64,000 bases of DNA, from the NCBI GenBank assembly GCA_037974335.1, contig CM075760.1, positions 53,775,890-53,839,889 of the forward strand, written 5' to 3'. The stretch comes from Prionace glauca. Lineage: Eukaryota; Chordata; Chondrichthyes; Carcharhiniformes; Carcharhinidae. The position numbers were made by a program, and so were the translations under genes. The notes below the pieces were generated by a model. It was not told the DNA's origin and made no database searches. It worked only from the letters and a program-made list of their open reading frames with translations. This document shows, in pieces, positions 1 to 9,584 of the stretch (within the stretch, counting starts at the first letter, position 1; each line of letters opens with the position of its first letter).

Positions 1-39
1 CATTAAAGTAAATATGAAATGTGATTGGTTCACAATTAC

Positions 40-79
40 TTGTTATGAATATTATCCAAACAGCCCAAATGTTGAGCAT
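40..79 (-). pseudogene. B-family V leader exon cut by window edge
   Basis: On the minus strand an ATG at 79 opens MLNIWAVWIIFIT and ends in a phase-1 donor A|GTAATT at 39-38. The exon is 40 nt, as in the three other duplicon copies at 33270, 50376 and 62725. Its V exon would lie to the left of position 1 and is not visible. Those other copies carry degraded RSS heptamers, so this one is probably also non-functional, but that cannot be checked here. Confidence 0.6.
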
Positions 80-578
80 TTCCTTTGCCTGTTCTGTAAA
101 ACAGCAATTGGATATTTGAAAACATCCGTTTCAAACTTGACCCTGTATATTTTGCCTCGGGATGCTCTCACTGCATTTCCCTGTGTCCGCGGTGGTGCTG
201 TGGGGTTAGTAGCTGGTGAGCCGGCAGCCAGTGAATGGATTCACCCTGAGCTGGATTCAGTCAGTGTTCTGATAGGGAGAATGGTTTCCTAGTTAGACAC
301 GTGGGGCATGATTTGTAACCGGAAACATGGGGTTACCGATGGGGTTTATTTATTCCGGTTTCAATTCTCCATCTCTGATTCCAGTAGAATCGACATCCGT
401 GAGCGGATAAAGCTCGAGTCTCAGCTTCTTTCATCAGCTCGACAGAGAGACCCCACAGGTAGAACTGGAGCGGGTTTTTGGCTCCTTGTTATTTCGTGTG
501 AATATTATATACATATCCTAATTCTAAATTGAACTCCTTGGACAATTACTTGAGCAGGAATTTCATATGATCTGAAAA
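80..578. promoter_or_regulatory. Shared divergent promoter between B and A V segments
   Basis: The 499 bp between the two divergent start codons contain CACGTG at 298-303 and an ETS-like ACCGGAAAC just after it (about 318-326). The same two motifs are present in the four other A/B pairs in the window. No TATA box is obvious. The role as a bidirectional V promoter is inferred from position and conservation. Confidence 0.55.
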
Positions 579-912
579 ATGCTCGGAATTTACAGATTCT
601 CTTTGCTGCTTTTCACTCTGATCTTCACGGGATTGACTGGAGCAGATGAGGTGATGCAGCTCCCTCGGTGGGAGGTTGTCAGCGAAGAGGAAACCATATC
701 CATCAACTGCACCACCACCACTACGTTTACCAGCTGGTATTGGTACAGACAGTCCCCAGCATCAGCCACCCCAGCATCTGGTGACGGCCAAAAGAGAAAC
801 CGATCAAAGCGAGAGGATCACTGCCTCAATCGGGGGAGGCTACAAATTCAGTGCCCTGACTGTGAGAGACGCCAGAGTTACAGATACCGCCACCTATCTC
901 TGTGCCGTGAGC
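579..912 (+). pseudogene. A-family TCR V segment, frameshifted
   Basis: Single-exon V: the signal peptide MLGIYRFSLLLFTLIFTG runs without an intron into ADEVMQLP, followed by C23 (SINC), W41 (WYRQ) and, in another frame, C104 (YLCAVS). Just after WYRQSP (about 758) there is one extra base compared with the copies at 32438, 49544 and 61893. The first frame therefore runs out as SPASATPASGDG while the true FR2-FR3 continues in the next frame. The RSS downstream is perfect. It could still rearrange but would not encode a normal chain. Plus strand, inverted relative to P2-P4. Confidence 0.85.
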
Positions 913-951
913 CACAGTGTAACAAACACAGGGGGGTCCCATACAAAAACC
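913..951 (+). other. 23-RSS of A-family V
   Basis: Heptamer CACAGTG (913-919), 23-bp spacer, nonamer ACAAAAACC (943-951). All consensus bases are present although the V itself is frameshifted. Confidence 0.9.
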
Positions 952-3149
952 TGCACCAACTGTGAGATCCACTCTGTGTCGGCGGAGGGAGTGATGGGAG
1001 TATTTTAAAATAGTCAAAAAAGGAAATGACGCAACTGAAAATAAAATATAGAATCTAATTATTAAAATTCCGTCAGAAATGAAGAGAGTTGAAAACAGAA
1101 ATGGTGAAGAGGAAAGAGGGAGCATGTAACCTAGACTGAGTGATTGGAAAATAGGACAGAGGAAAGTTCAGTTATTGTCGGAGGAGTGGGCAGAAAATGA
1201 GGAAGTTTTTGAAATAGAGATCGAGATTGGAAAGTACCGAGTGTAATAGACAGAGTAAAAATCAAGTGATATCATAAATAAAGAGGGGGTGGCTCCGTGA
1301 GATTTTCGCGAAACTATTAATCCAGAAACTCAGTTCGTGTTGGGGAGAGCCGGAATTCAGAATTTATTGATGACCATGAAACCATTGTCTGAAAACTCAT
1401 CTGATTCACTCATGTCCTTTCGGGAAGAAAATCTTCCGCCCTTACCTGGTCTGGTCTACATGTGATTCCAGAGCCACAGCAATGTGGTTGATTCTCAACT
1501 GCTCTCGAAGGGCAAATAAGGATGGGCGATAAATGCTGGCCAGCCAGCGACGGCTAAGTCCCACTGGTAACTAATGTTTAGTATTTACGAGATATTTAAA
1601 CGGCTGAATTTTCTGAAACATATCTCCTAAAACTCGGGCACTGGAAATGCCCCATTGATAAATTTGTACTTTGCTCGTTATCCCAACATTGAAAGTTTCA
1701 GAACTTCCGTCAGGGGGCGCACTGGTTACAAACTCTTCGCTGTTCTGAATTGAAAATATGAAGAAATAACAGCAGCATTGTCAGCTGTCTTTGCTGCTGG
1801 CGCTCTGACCCATATTGACTGCCTTCTGTTATTGGGCATGTTATTCTCTCGTCGGGGTTTGTTGGACCTGCAGGGCAGTGGGAGGGGCAATTTCTGCCCC
1901 AAAAGTGGGTGTTTCCGTCTGCAGAGTTACAGACACAGCATGCGTCATATGATACAGACTCTCTCTCAACCTGTTCATTCTATTGCTTAATATTGGGTAT
2001 CTCCTTCTCAGGAGAACTCCCACCCCATCCACCCACCACCGTCCAACCCACCCTATCGCTATAAAATAAATCAAATAATGCAACAATTTATGGACTGAAT
2101 ATGATAAATGCGGGAAACCAAATGTCCGCATCTGGCGGGATTGTTCAGACAGGTGAATGAATGCAATTCTGTAACTAACAGACATACAACTCAGTTCATG
2201 AAAATGCTGCCTCTGTTTATCCCATAGCAAAACAAAAACTGGAGGAAATAAGCCAGAAAATAAGAAGTAATTATTATTTTACTGAATCAAAGGAGAGAAA
2301 GGACTCGGGTCAGAAGGAGAAGAAGCTGCCACTGACATTAAACATATCAATAATCAAATATTTACTCACAACACAGATTTCAGAAAGCAAGGCTACAAGT
2401 GTAACGCTGAACACACCATTCTCGCGAGCACAGTTCGCAACACTTGGATCAGTTTATTGATTCTTCGTTCGTTTCGTGTTAACCTCAGAGACAGTGTGTG
2501 TGAGAGATTGGGAAAGATAGAGTTGGGATGAGAATGTGCAGTGCTGAGCGGAAGACTCTTTCCTCTTTCAGTGTTAACCTGACAGACAGTGTGTGAGACA
2601 CTGGAAAACGTGGAGTTGGGATAAGGAAGCACAGTGTTGAGGGGAGTGCCACTTGACCAACTGGGGCATTTTCACCCCCATACCGGACAGAGCAGAATCT
2701 CTGTTCAGAAGTGGTTGGCAGACTTCTACCCGATCAATTCAAGTTTGGAAAAGGTTAAGAAGAAACAGAATTAATCCGGCTGGTCTCGCAGGGGGTGAAT
2801 GGATGGCAGCATTTCAGGCTGACTCTATGAAAGTGGAGGGAGCGATTAGAAGACTTGTGTTTTGAGCAGACGATGTTAGAAATTGCGATGATCCATGCCA
2901 ATCTGTAATGGAGACATAATGTAGAAGTAATTTACAAAGATATTTAATACTTGGGCAGTAAACGGAATGAGAAATATATATATAATTAATATTGAAAGCA
3001 AGCTGTTGGTTAGGAATAAGTGGATACCCTTCAGCAGAGACAGTACGTGAGCAATGGGCCGAATGGCGTCTGTTTGTTCTTTAAGACTCTATAATTCTCA
3101 GACGATGAACTGCTCTGTTCATTTAGAAGGATAACAGAGCACAGCCGTT
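952..3149. other. Spacer between A V and C-relict in P1
   Basis: No gene is supported here. The stretch is conserved in P2-P4 (32.4-30.2, 49.5-47.3 and 61.85-59.6 kb, inverted) and contains an interspersed repeat at about 1373-1555. Open frames such as the minus-strand one at 1841-2230 recur in the copies only because the DNA was recently duplicated; their lengths and ends differ from copy to copy. Confidence 0.6.
1373..1555 (-). repeat. Interspersed repeat (shark-type, SINE-like)
   Basis: Reverse complement of a widely recurring motif beginning 'ctggccagcatttatcgccc' and continuing through 'cacatgtagaccagaccagg'. The same repeat sits at the same place in P2 (31795-31975), P3 (48910-49085) and P4 (61245-61425), so it inserted before duplication. 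I recognise the motif as a cartilaginous-fish repeat from memory only. Confidence 0.6.
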
Positions 3150-3330
3150 GTGAAACAATGTACTCTGCTGCTGCACACAGGGTGCAGAGAGGGCCGGGGG
3201 GTCATTGACGGTTCAAGTGGACAATGGTTTGAGAAACAGCCGATCTCTCAGTGGCACCGTGAGCAGCGTCAGAGACCGACATCCCATAATAGTCCAATCG
3301 GTGATAATGTGGACCCTCAGTCTCACATTG
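3150..3330 (+). promoter_or_regulatory. Conserved C-family V promoter block (upstream of relict)
   Basis: The segment with 'aacagccgatctctcagtgg' matches the promoter of the intact C-family V at 53690-53850 and of the one at 9230-9090. In the intact gene the core is AACAGCCAATTGCTGAG, with a CCAAT box about 210 bp before the ATG. It is retained in four relicts whose V exon is destroyed. Confidence 0.5.
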
Positions 3331-3452
3331 AAGGGGGAATGGAAAACTTTCGCCTCTCCTTTCCCTTCCCACATTTCAGAGTCCAGGCCCCGGCTGCAAG
3401 TCCCAGTCTGAAAATCAGACCCGGATTGATCTTCTTGTGCACCTTTATTATC

Positions 3453-3968
3453 ATGAAGCAACCCCCTCCCACTGCCCCCCTCTCACTGCCCCCCTCCCAA
3501 CCAAATACCTGTTTCCTCTTGGAGCTCTGACCCTGCTGCTATTGTGTGAGTTGATTTTTCTAATCAGATCTGTTGTTTTTAACAATTTCTTCACACCATG
3601 TAGTTTGTGAGTGATCTTTGTTCATAGCCGGTTAGTGTCATAGAACATAGAACATTCCAGCGCAGTACAGGCCCTTCGGCCCTCGATGTTGTGCCGACCA
3701 GTGGAACCAATCTAATGACCCTCGAACCTAAACTATTCCAATGTTATCCATATGTGTATCCACTGACCATTTGAACGCCCTTAAAGTTGGCGAGTCCACA
3801 ACTGCTGCAGGCAGGGCATTCCACACCCTTACTACCCTCTGAGTGAAGAACTACCCTCGGAGTAAAGAGCGTCAGAGCTCCCAACATGAGCAGGCTGGTT
3901 CGACCGGGTTGAACCTAGAAGTCGGCGCTCCGTTTTTACAAACGACACCATATCCTGGTACAGACAGA
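3453..3968 (+). pseudogene. C-family V relict split by repeat insertions
   Basis: An ATG at 3453 begins the leader (compare MKRNPRKELL at 53960) but a C-rich tract has expanded and shifted the frame before GAGCTCTGACCCTGCTGCT. The intron and acceptor (ttcatag, 3621-3627) are recognisable. Only about 13 bases of V exon follow before a reversed LINE tail (3640-3865). V sequence then resumes at about 3866 (CAGAGCTCC..ATGAGCAGG) and runs to the W41 region (TGGTACAGACAG) at about 3968. There a second repeat replaces FR3 and the RSS. Identically built relicts lie in P2, P3 and P4. Confidence 0.75.
3640..3865 (-). mobile_element. CR1-like LINE 3' tail inside the C-relict
   Basis: It begins with catagaacatagaacat (a reversed TTCTATG-type terminal repeat) followed by 'gcccttcggccctcgatgtt'. 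It ends near 'accctctgagtgaagaac', the usual reversed C-terminal LINE stretch. It is 5' truncated and sits in the V exon. The same insertion is present in P2, P3 and P4, so it predates those duplications. Confidence 0.7.
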
Positions 3969-4065
3969 ACTCCCATTCGCCTGATAAAGGGGCAGCGCTC
4001 CGAAAGCTAGTGGTTTGTGCTACCAAATAAATCTATTGGACTTTAATTTGGTGTTATGAGACTTC
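3969..4065 (+). mobile_element. Half of a shark-type foldback repeat
   Basis: It contains 'ctccgaaagctagtggtttg' and 'ttggactttaatttggtgtt', the right arm of the foldback element seen complete at 15584-16056. It truncates the C-relict V at this junction and is shared with P3 (46395-46486) and P4 (58738-58838). Confidence 0.6.
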
Positions 4066-4696
4066 AAACACTGACAGGGACTACTTTGTTTTGTATCGGT
4101 ATTGCTATATCAAACAATATCGATATAAAATGTTCTGGTTGCAAGTAACATGATGGACTTAAAACACGTTTTATTATTTATCACAATGAAACTTGCAGAT
4201 TAATCAGTTGTTGAATGGGGAGGCAAGATATATTTCCCTGTCTGAAAGAGGATTTCATAAACTACAAAGTTACAAAGTGAGGGAACATGAAATGGAAATA
4301 TCGCAGCCCATTCATTATTCCATCCCCTGTTATGAAGTAGATGTTTCAGCTAAACATTTATCCTCTCCCGTATCATAGCTGCTATCCCAAACATGATTGA
4401 AAACAAACCATTATGTTGCTGTAAGGATGAATGCTGTCATTCTCCATGAGGATACAGAGCCATCAAGACTCAGGGGACCGGTCGTTGCCTGAAATGACGG
4501 CTGAAGAGGAATGTAATCCTTTGTACTGGGATGACCAAATTCACTTTTGTGCTATTGTCCTTCCGCCAAGAGGCCGAATTGGAAATGAAGGAACTGTGAG
4601 TTTATTGCTTGAATTGGAGATCAAAGGAGCTTGAAACCAATTGGATGTTATCTGATGATGTTTTCAGTAGTGAACCAATCAACGTCGGCCCGGATA

Positions 4697-4703
4697 TGAC
4701 TCA
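4697..4703 (+). promoter_or_regulatory. AP-1-like TGACTCA in D-family V promoter
   Basis: TGACTCA lies 78 bp before the leader ATG. It is conserved as TGAGTCA on the opposite strand at 45409-45415 and 58102-58108. Function is inferred only from position and conservation. Confidence 0.4.
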
Positions 4704-4774
4704 ACCTCTTCCCAGCTCTTGATTAAAACACTTCAACCCATTCTGGTCAAATCCGCTTCCAGCTCTCTGCAAAC

Positions 4775-5697
4775 ATGTCTCCTGTTACTTTATATGTATT
4801 CATCATAGCGACTGTTCTTTTAATCGGTAGGTTCACAAATTGCTCAATTCCGTGTTATACATCATTACCACATAATATATTCTGTCAGGCGGTTCGCTCA
4901 ATGAAAGTGGGAGTGGTTGGGTTATCAGGGAATGGATTGATCAAAACATCGAAAAATTATCAGGATCTCGCTGGTCTCAACGCTGAGCATTGTTGGGATT
5001 AGGCACAATTCCCTCTTGGAATGAGAATGAGTTGGGCTCAGATTGAAGCTCCTCTGATACCAGTGGATGAGTTTGGCAAACACCACATTTCAAACAGACA
5101 GACCGTGAGCTGTTTCCAGTTATAGGGACTGAAGGCGAGGAACTGATCTCTTTAGAAAGAACAGAATGTTTATGGTGGAAGTTTTATTTAAACGCTACAA
5201 ACACCTCCTCTTTCCAGCGGCTGAACTGTGAAATATATATGTTGTTGTGCTGTGTGATTTCTTTCTGAGATTATTGTTCAAGAATACGGCAGATTCTGGG
5301 GGTGAGGGATGGGGTTGGGGGGTTCGGGGTGGGGTTGGGGGCAGGGTGAAATCGCATTGTTTAGTTTAATATTTCTTTGCGTTCTTACAGGACATTGTGG
5401 AGGAGATTCTGTTTCACAGACACCGGCTGCAGTCACCGTCACTGAAGGAGATGTTGTTCAGTTACTCTGTAATTACACAGCTACAAGTACTGGCAATCTT
5501 TATTTATTCTGGTACCGACAGCATTCCAGCGGGTCCATGGAGTTTCTGCTGAAGAGATATAGATACAGCGACAAAACAGAGACATCGCCAGGGGACCGTT
5601 TTACAGCGGAGCTCAATGAAACAACCCGCACCGTCCCGCTGCAAGTGTCTAAAACAGAGCTGACAGACTCCGGGGTGTATTACTGCGCACTGAGACC
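4775..5697 (+). CDS. D-family TCR alpha/delta V segment (intact)
   Basis: Leader exon 4775-4826 (MSPVTLYVFIIATVLLI) ends phase 1 at G|GTAGG; intron 4827-5390 ends gttcttacag; V exon 5391-5697. The joined start reads ..LLIGHCGGDSVSQTP. C23 lies in LLCNY, W41 in LFWYRQ and C104 in GVYYCALRP. No stop or shift is present. The V exon is 307 nt. The product would be the variable domain of a membrane TCR chain after RAG joining. A longer frame opening at 5309 runs through the intron and is not the natural start, because the spliced leader is conserved in the copies at 44418 and 57120. Confidence 0.88.
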
Positions 5698-5736
5698 CAC
5701 AGAGACACAGAGCTGGGCTGAACCTGTACAAAAACT
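5698..5736 (+). other. 23-RSS with variant heptamer CACAGAG
   Basis: Heptamer CACAGAG (5698-5704), 23-bp spacer, nonamer ACAAAAACT (5728-5736). The same heptamer variant occurs in both other D-family copies. Confidence 0.85.
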
Positions 5737-6523
5737 CTCAGAGCCTCACGCAACGTAACGGAGCGTGAGGCAAACTTTGGATCAGAGTGAGTCTGAAATG
5801 GAACCTGAAATCGTAGCGATTTCTCATTTTTTACTGAGAATATTTTTATGAATAACAAATATATTGCAAAATTAAAACACCGGGACACTTAAAAGAATGA
5901 GCTTGAGAATATTTTTGTAAATTTTAATGTCCCGAAGTGTTTTATGTAATAAACACAGCAGCTATTTTTGGACTCACAATGATATTATTTCATTCAGTAA
6001 TATTGTAGTGCTCTGGCTTTGTCAGTCATTGTGATTGGTGAACACATACCGAACAGGATGTTTCTCTTGCTCTTTTTGGAAACAGTGACCATGTGGCACC
6101 TCCACCTGAGGGGGAAGACGGTACCCCAGATTTAACAGGTCATCGAGAGGCTGACAGCTCTGACGGTGCAGCATTTCTAAACACTGCGCTGTCTCCTCGG
6201 TAAATTCCCGGAGTGTTGTTCCGGATAGACTGCCGGTTTCTCCTGGAGGGGAAAGAATCTGTGAAGGGACTGGAGACAGAATCCGGGAAGTCCCAGTGCG
6301 TGGTGACCACTCATTAACCTATTCTGGAAAAAAAACTGAAGTAACGAAAATGAAATTGAAACTAAACATTATTGGTTCCCGTGTAATCAGGAAGGCAATG
6401 AACGCAACCTGTGCAAACAGGTATCCCTCGAAAAAAGAGATCGTACTTTTAATGATGTAGCGCCTTTCACAGACTCCAGAGGTCAAATGGGACTTGCGAA
6501 CCTAAGGAATTTCGTTTCCAGTG
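5737..6523. other. 3' flank of D-family V
   Basis: No gene is supported. The sequence is shared, inverted, with 43600-44378 and 56330-57080, including the ordered block around 'gctgacagctctgacggtgc'. It is AT-rich directly after the RSS. Confidence 0.5.
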
Positions 6524-6645
6524 TAGAACATAGAACATTATAGTGCAGTACCGGCCCTTCCGCCCTCAATGTTGCGCCGGCCAGTGGGACCAATCTAATG
6601 ACCCTCTAACCTAAACTATTCCATGTTATCCATATGCCTATAGTT
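6524..6645 (-). mobile_element. Short CR1-like LINE tail private to P1
   Basis: It contains 'tagaacatagaacattatag' and 'gcccttccgccctcaatgtt', reversed. The corresponding places in P3 (about 43595) and P4 (about 56315) run straight from the 'aaggaatttc' side to the 'tatagttgt' side without it, so this insertion happened in P1 after it separated. Confidence 0.65.
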
Positions 6646-7780
6646 GTGGTGATGTTACAAACTTCATCACCGCAGGAGGCAGTAAGAATTCTCAATTAGA
6701 AATTCTCATCACTCTGATCCTGGAGTAAAGGGATTGGGGAATTCAAATATGTGCCGGTTACATTGAACTTGTCGCAAATTTGAACCAAATAATGGACACC
6801 TCTCTCTCTCTTTCTGTCTTTTCATCCATCCTCGCTCTCTTTCTGCTACATTGAGGAGCCATATTGATGATCTATATTGTCTTGAACGTCGTACTCAGGC
6901 TACCCATTGACATTAGGATACAACGCTCTATAGAGTTCACTCTCTAAGTCTCCTGTTCCCACCTCATCCTCCAGGCATCATGCCTTGACGTGGCGCTAGG
7001 TGACCACAGATTTCCATTAGATTGCTCATGATTATGCCTGACAAATTACTGCAGTGGCTTTCATTACCTCCTGCAGTATGAGTGACCAGGAAACTGTTCT
7101 GTTCTCACCACCTGTTATTAGGCATACTGGAAGAATTCAGACCTTGATATTCAACACTTGGTGACAAGGAGAACACAGCTCTGTTGCCAAAAGACCACAA
7201 AGCAGTTTCGAACCCAAAGCTTCTTGTCCAGAAGACCTGCTTCAGTGCCCGGTATTCCATAATTGACATAAAAGCTATTGCTCTAAATACACTGCGGTTT
7301 GCGGTGTTGAGGCGCGCAGATATTTCCTGTAACACCAGCTGTCACCTGTAACAGGGGGAACTGACGGTTCTACAAGGTTTAACTAAAGGGAACGTCATCA
7401 GTGAAGCAATGATCCTCTATGTTGTTCTCGAATATTGTTACATGATATCACTGGATTTATATTGCAACAGTTTATTATGGGTTTTTTTACATCTATGTTA
7501 CTATTCTATATCTGATACGTTTGTTATTGTTTTCATTTTTCTCCATTTGCTGCTTCATATTGATACAAGATCATTTGTCTCAGTTTTATGATGAGTCAAG
7601 GAGTAATTTGTATATTTCTAATGTGGGTTTTTCTGCAAGTTCTATTAATAGAAACATTCAAATATACTGTTTTAATTCCATCATATAACTCGCAAGAAAA
7701 ACTTGTTATATCGATATTGATTGAACCACGTTCTCTTCTAAAGACCATGGGATGTTTGTCTCCACAGTGCCCATGTCGAG
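6646..7780. other. Flank between D and E V segments
   Basis: No gene is supported. The stretch is homologous to 55200-56280, to 41930-42166 plus 43128-43560, and more distantly to 16560-17390. It includes an intact site (about 7072-7085, CTCCTGCAGTATGAG) matching the place where P3 has a LINE fragment. Confidence 0.5.
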
Positions 7781-7782
7781 TG

Positions 7783-7821
7783 AGTTACTGTACCGGCTTT
7801 GCATCTCTCTGTTTCACAGTG
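7783..7821 (-). other. RSS of E-family V
   Basis: On the minus strand the heptamer is CACTGTG (7821-7815), then a 23-bp spacer and nonamer ACAGTAACT (7791-7783). One heptamer base departs from CACAGTG. Confidence 0.6.
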
Positions 7822-8101
7822 CCTCAACTGCACTGTATCCACCGCAGCAGCTGACAGTTCGACCGTGTTAACGCTAAGACCGATGTATCCTTTCTCACTG
7901 CCTCCGATACTTTAAACCTTCCCTCAGCTGTTTCATCTCTGAATGTGGAAACGACTTTCTCTGGAGCTTGATCGGTGAATTGCCGGTACCAAAATACAAA
8001 CTCATTCCCAGTAACAGCAATGTTGTGATGAAGAGAGATGGTCTGTCCTTGATTTACCCGATACATTGATATCTGAAGTGTCTTCGAGTGACAATGAACA
8101 T
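7822..8101 (-). pseudogene. E-family V segment (both cysteines absent, frameshift)
   Basis: The V exon follows acceptor tttgacag at 8102-8103 and opens with CHSKTLQISMY. At the C23 position it has SLHHN. W41 is kept (FWYRQFTDQ). Near the end a base is missing compared with the copy at 17488, so the motif that should read YYC is out of frame; the underlying codon there is AGT rather than TGT. No leader exon could be identified upstream. It pairs with a C-family V at 8577 in the same orientation, as in the pairs at 17488/18271 and 54107/54849. Confidence 0.75.
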
Positions 8102-8159
8102 CTGTCAAAACATGAACAAAGTTAACATAAAGATACATACAGGGCTAATTAAATAAAGC

Positions 8160-8330
8160 TCTTACGCATATTGGCTAAAAAAGTTAACTCACGGTCTATC
8201 CACCTATCTGTCTGTCTGCGTCTAACTGTCAATATATCTACCTCTTATCAATCTGAATATTTACCTATGTCCTTGTTGATCTATCTTTTTCTCGATTATC
8301 CAAATACTTGACAGGCAGATTTTTCTGCCT
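8160..8330. repeat. Degenerate tetranucleotide (ATCT/GTCT)n
   Basis: Imperfect runs such as 'ctatctgtctgtctgcgtct' lie upstream of the E-family V. Equivalent runs are at 17860-17990 and 54655-54770, so the simple repeat is part of the E-family promoter side of the duplicated unit. Confidence 0.6.
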
Positions 8331-8576
8331 TTCTCTTTAATTTGCTTGTGGAACAACGGAACAGTTTTGTTTTTAAACTTAATACGCTTCGATACTCTGC
8401 ATCTTTAAAGACAACTTTAGGATGTTAGAACGCTATCTAGATAGAAAATTAAATGTGCGAAAGTAACATTGAAGAATATTAATGGCATTTCTGGTTTGCA
8501 GAAAACTTAAAAGTGGAGCGGAGACGGGCAGTGAACTGAATATCACAACAGGGGATCCGCTCTTTGTCTCACTGTG

Positions 8577-8997
8577 TCTGCTTCGCACAGAGATACATTC
8601 CGGAGAACAGGACCGCGGTCCCATCTATAGACATGGTGAAGGAATTCTTTATTCGGTCAAAGGACTGTATATCGTCCTTCGGTCACATTCCCCTCGCAAA
8701 TGGAGGCGAGAATTGTTGGAGGTCCTCTCAGTGTTTGTCTGTGCCAGGCTATGACCTGGAGCAACAGAGAGCCGACACTTGAGTTCAACCCGCTCCCCTT
8801 CCCGAGATACGACTTGCTCAGGATGGGAGCTCTGATCCTCACACTGAACGTCTGCGAACGGAAGAAAATCAATCTGTAACTATACGGTATGAAGGGATTG
8901 TTAACATAATCCGTCTGAGTAAATCAATAAACTCACACAATATCAGCAGCATCAGAGCTCCAACTGGAAGTAGCTCTTTGCGGGGGTTTCTCTTCAT
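8577..8997 (-). pseudogene. C-family V segment, frameshifted
   Basis: Leader exon 8937-8997 (MKRNPRKELLPVGALML..) ends with T|GTGAGT; the V exon starts at 8851 after acceptor gttcgcag and reads VQCEDQSSHPEQVVS. Compared with the intact copy at 53960, a few bases are lost just before the W41 codon (IAWHRQ instead of IAWYRQ) and more near TYTVL, giving shifts in FR2 and FR3. C104 (MYLCAKQ) is kept in its own frame. Heptamer is CACAGTG (8576-8570), but the nonamer position reads GTGATATTC. Inverted copy of the 53960 gene. Confidence 0.8.
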
Positions 8998-9089
8998 GAT
9001 TGATGTAGATACACAAGAGCATCAATCAGGATCTACTCTCTAAACTGGGACTTGCTGCCGAGGCCCAGACTCTGAATGTTGGGGAGGGA

Positions 9090-9290
9090 GAGGAGAGGCG
9101 AGAGCTTCACATTCCCCCATTCAATGTGAGACCGAAGGGCCACACTGTCACCGATTGGATAATTATGGGATATCGGTATCTGACGTTTCTCACGGTGCCA
9201 CTCAGCAATTGGCTGTTTCTCAAACCAGAAATCACTTGAACCGTCACTGCTTCCGAGCATCTCCTTCCTCACTGTAGCAACAAATTAAAT
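9090..9290 (-). promoter_or_regulatory. C-family V promoter block
   Basis: This is the inverted counterpart of 53680-53880. It contains a reversed CCAAT box in CAGCAATTGGCTGTTTCTC and 'cacggtgccactcagcaat'. Position 9290 marks the breakpoint of homology with P4. Confidence 0.5.
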
Positions 9291-9316
9291 TGTTTTGCAA
9301 GAATTGTGCTCTGGCG

Positions 9317-9584
9317 TCTTTCTTCCCTCTCTGTCTTTTTTTTCCCTCTCTGTCTTTTTTTCCCCTCATTCTTTTTCCCCCCTCTGTCTTTTTTTTCCCT
9401 CTCTGTCTTTTTTTTCCTCTCTGTCTTTTCTTTCCCTCTCTGTCCTTTTTTTCCCTCTCTGTCTTTTTTTTCCCTCTCTGTCTTTTTTTCCATCTCTGTC
9501 TTTTTTTTCCCTCTGTCTTTTTTCCCCTCTCTGTCTTTTTTTCCCTCTCTGTCTTTTTTTCCCTCTGTCTTTTTTTACAGGTCC
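9317..9584 (+). repeat. Pyrimidine-only tandem repeat
   Basis: About 15 imperfect copies of a 14-19 bp unit of the form CCCTCTCTGTCTTTTTTT, almost free of A and nearly pure pyrimidine apart from the single G in each GTC. Three long frames cross it and encode only F/S/L/C/P; they are low-complexity artefacts. Such strand asymmetry is compatible with triplex-forming DNA. Confidence 0.85.

Larger units (their letters stand above)
1..9290 (-). repeat. Duplicon P1, inverted copy of P4
   Basis: This block matches about 53540-62800 in reverse orientation and in the same order. Reading down from 9290 it holds a C-family V, an E-family V, a flank with TTACAGG.AATATCTG, a D-family V, the C-relict, an A-family V and the B leader. 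The distance between D and A start codons is 4196 bp here and 4194 bp in P4. Small LINE insertions and point changes differ. The pair forms a very large inverted repeat about 44 kb apart. Confidence 0.85.

Noticed and set aside
3150-3530. 126-residue frame starting MKQCTLLLHTGC and its copies at 29814-30188 and 59256-59642
   Set aside because: The frame covers the C-family promoter and the C-rich tract of the relict leader; the intact gene at 53.7 kb shows that this is promoter DNA.
5309-5390. In-frame upstream extension of the D-family V (MGLGGSGWGWGQG..)
   Set aside because: This G-rich stretch is intron; the spliced leader at 4775 gives a normal signal peptide and is conserved in three copies.
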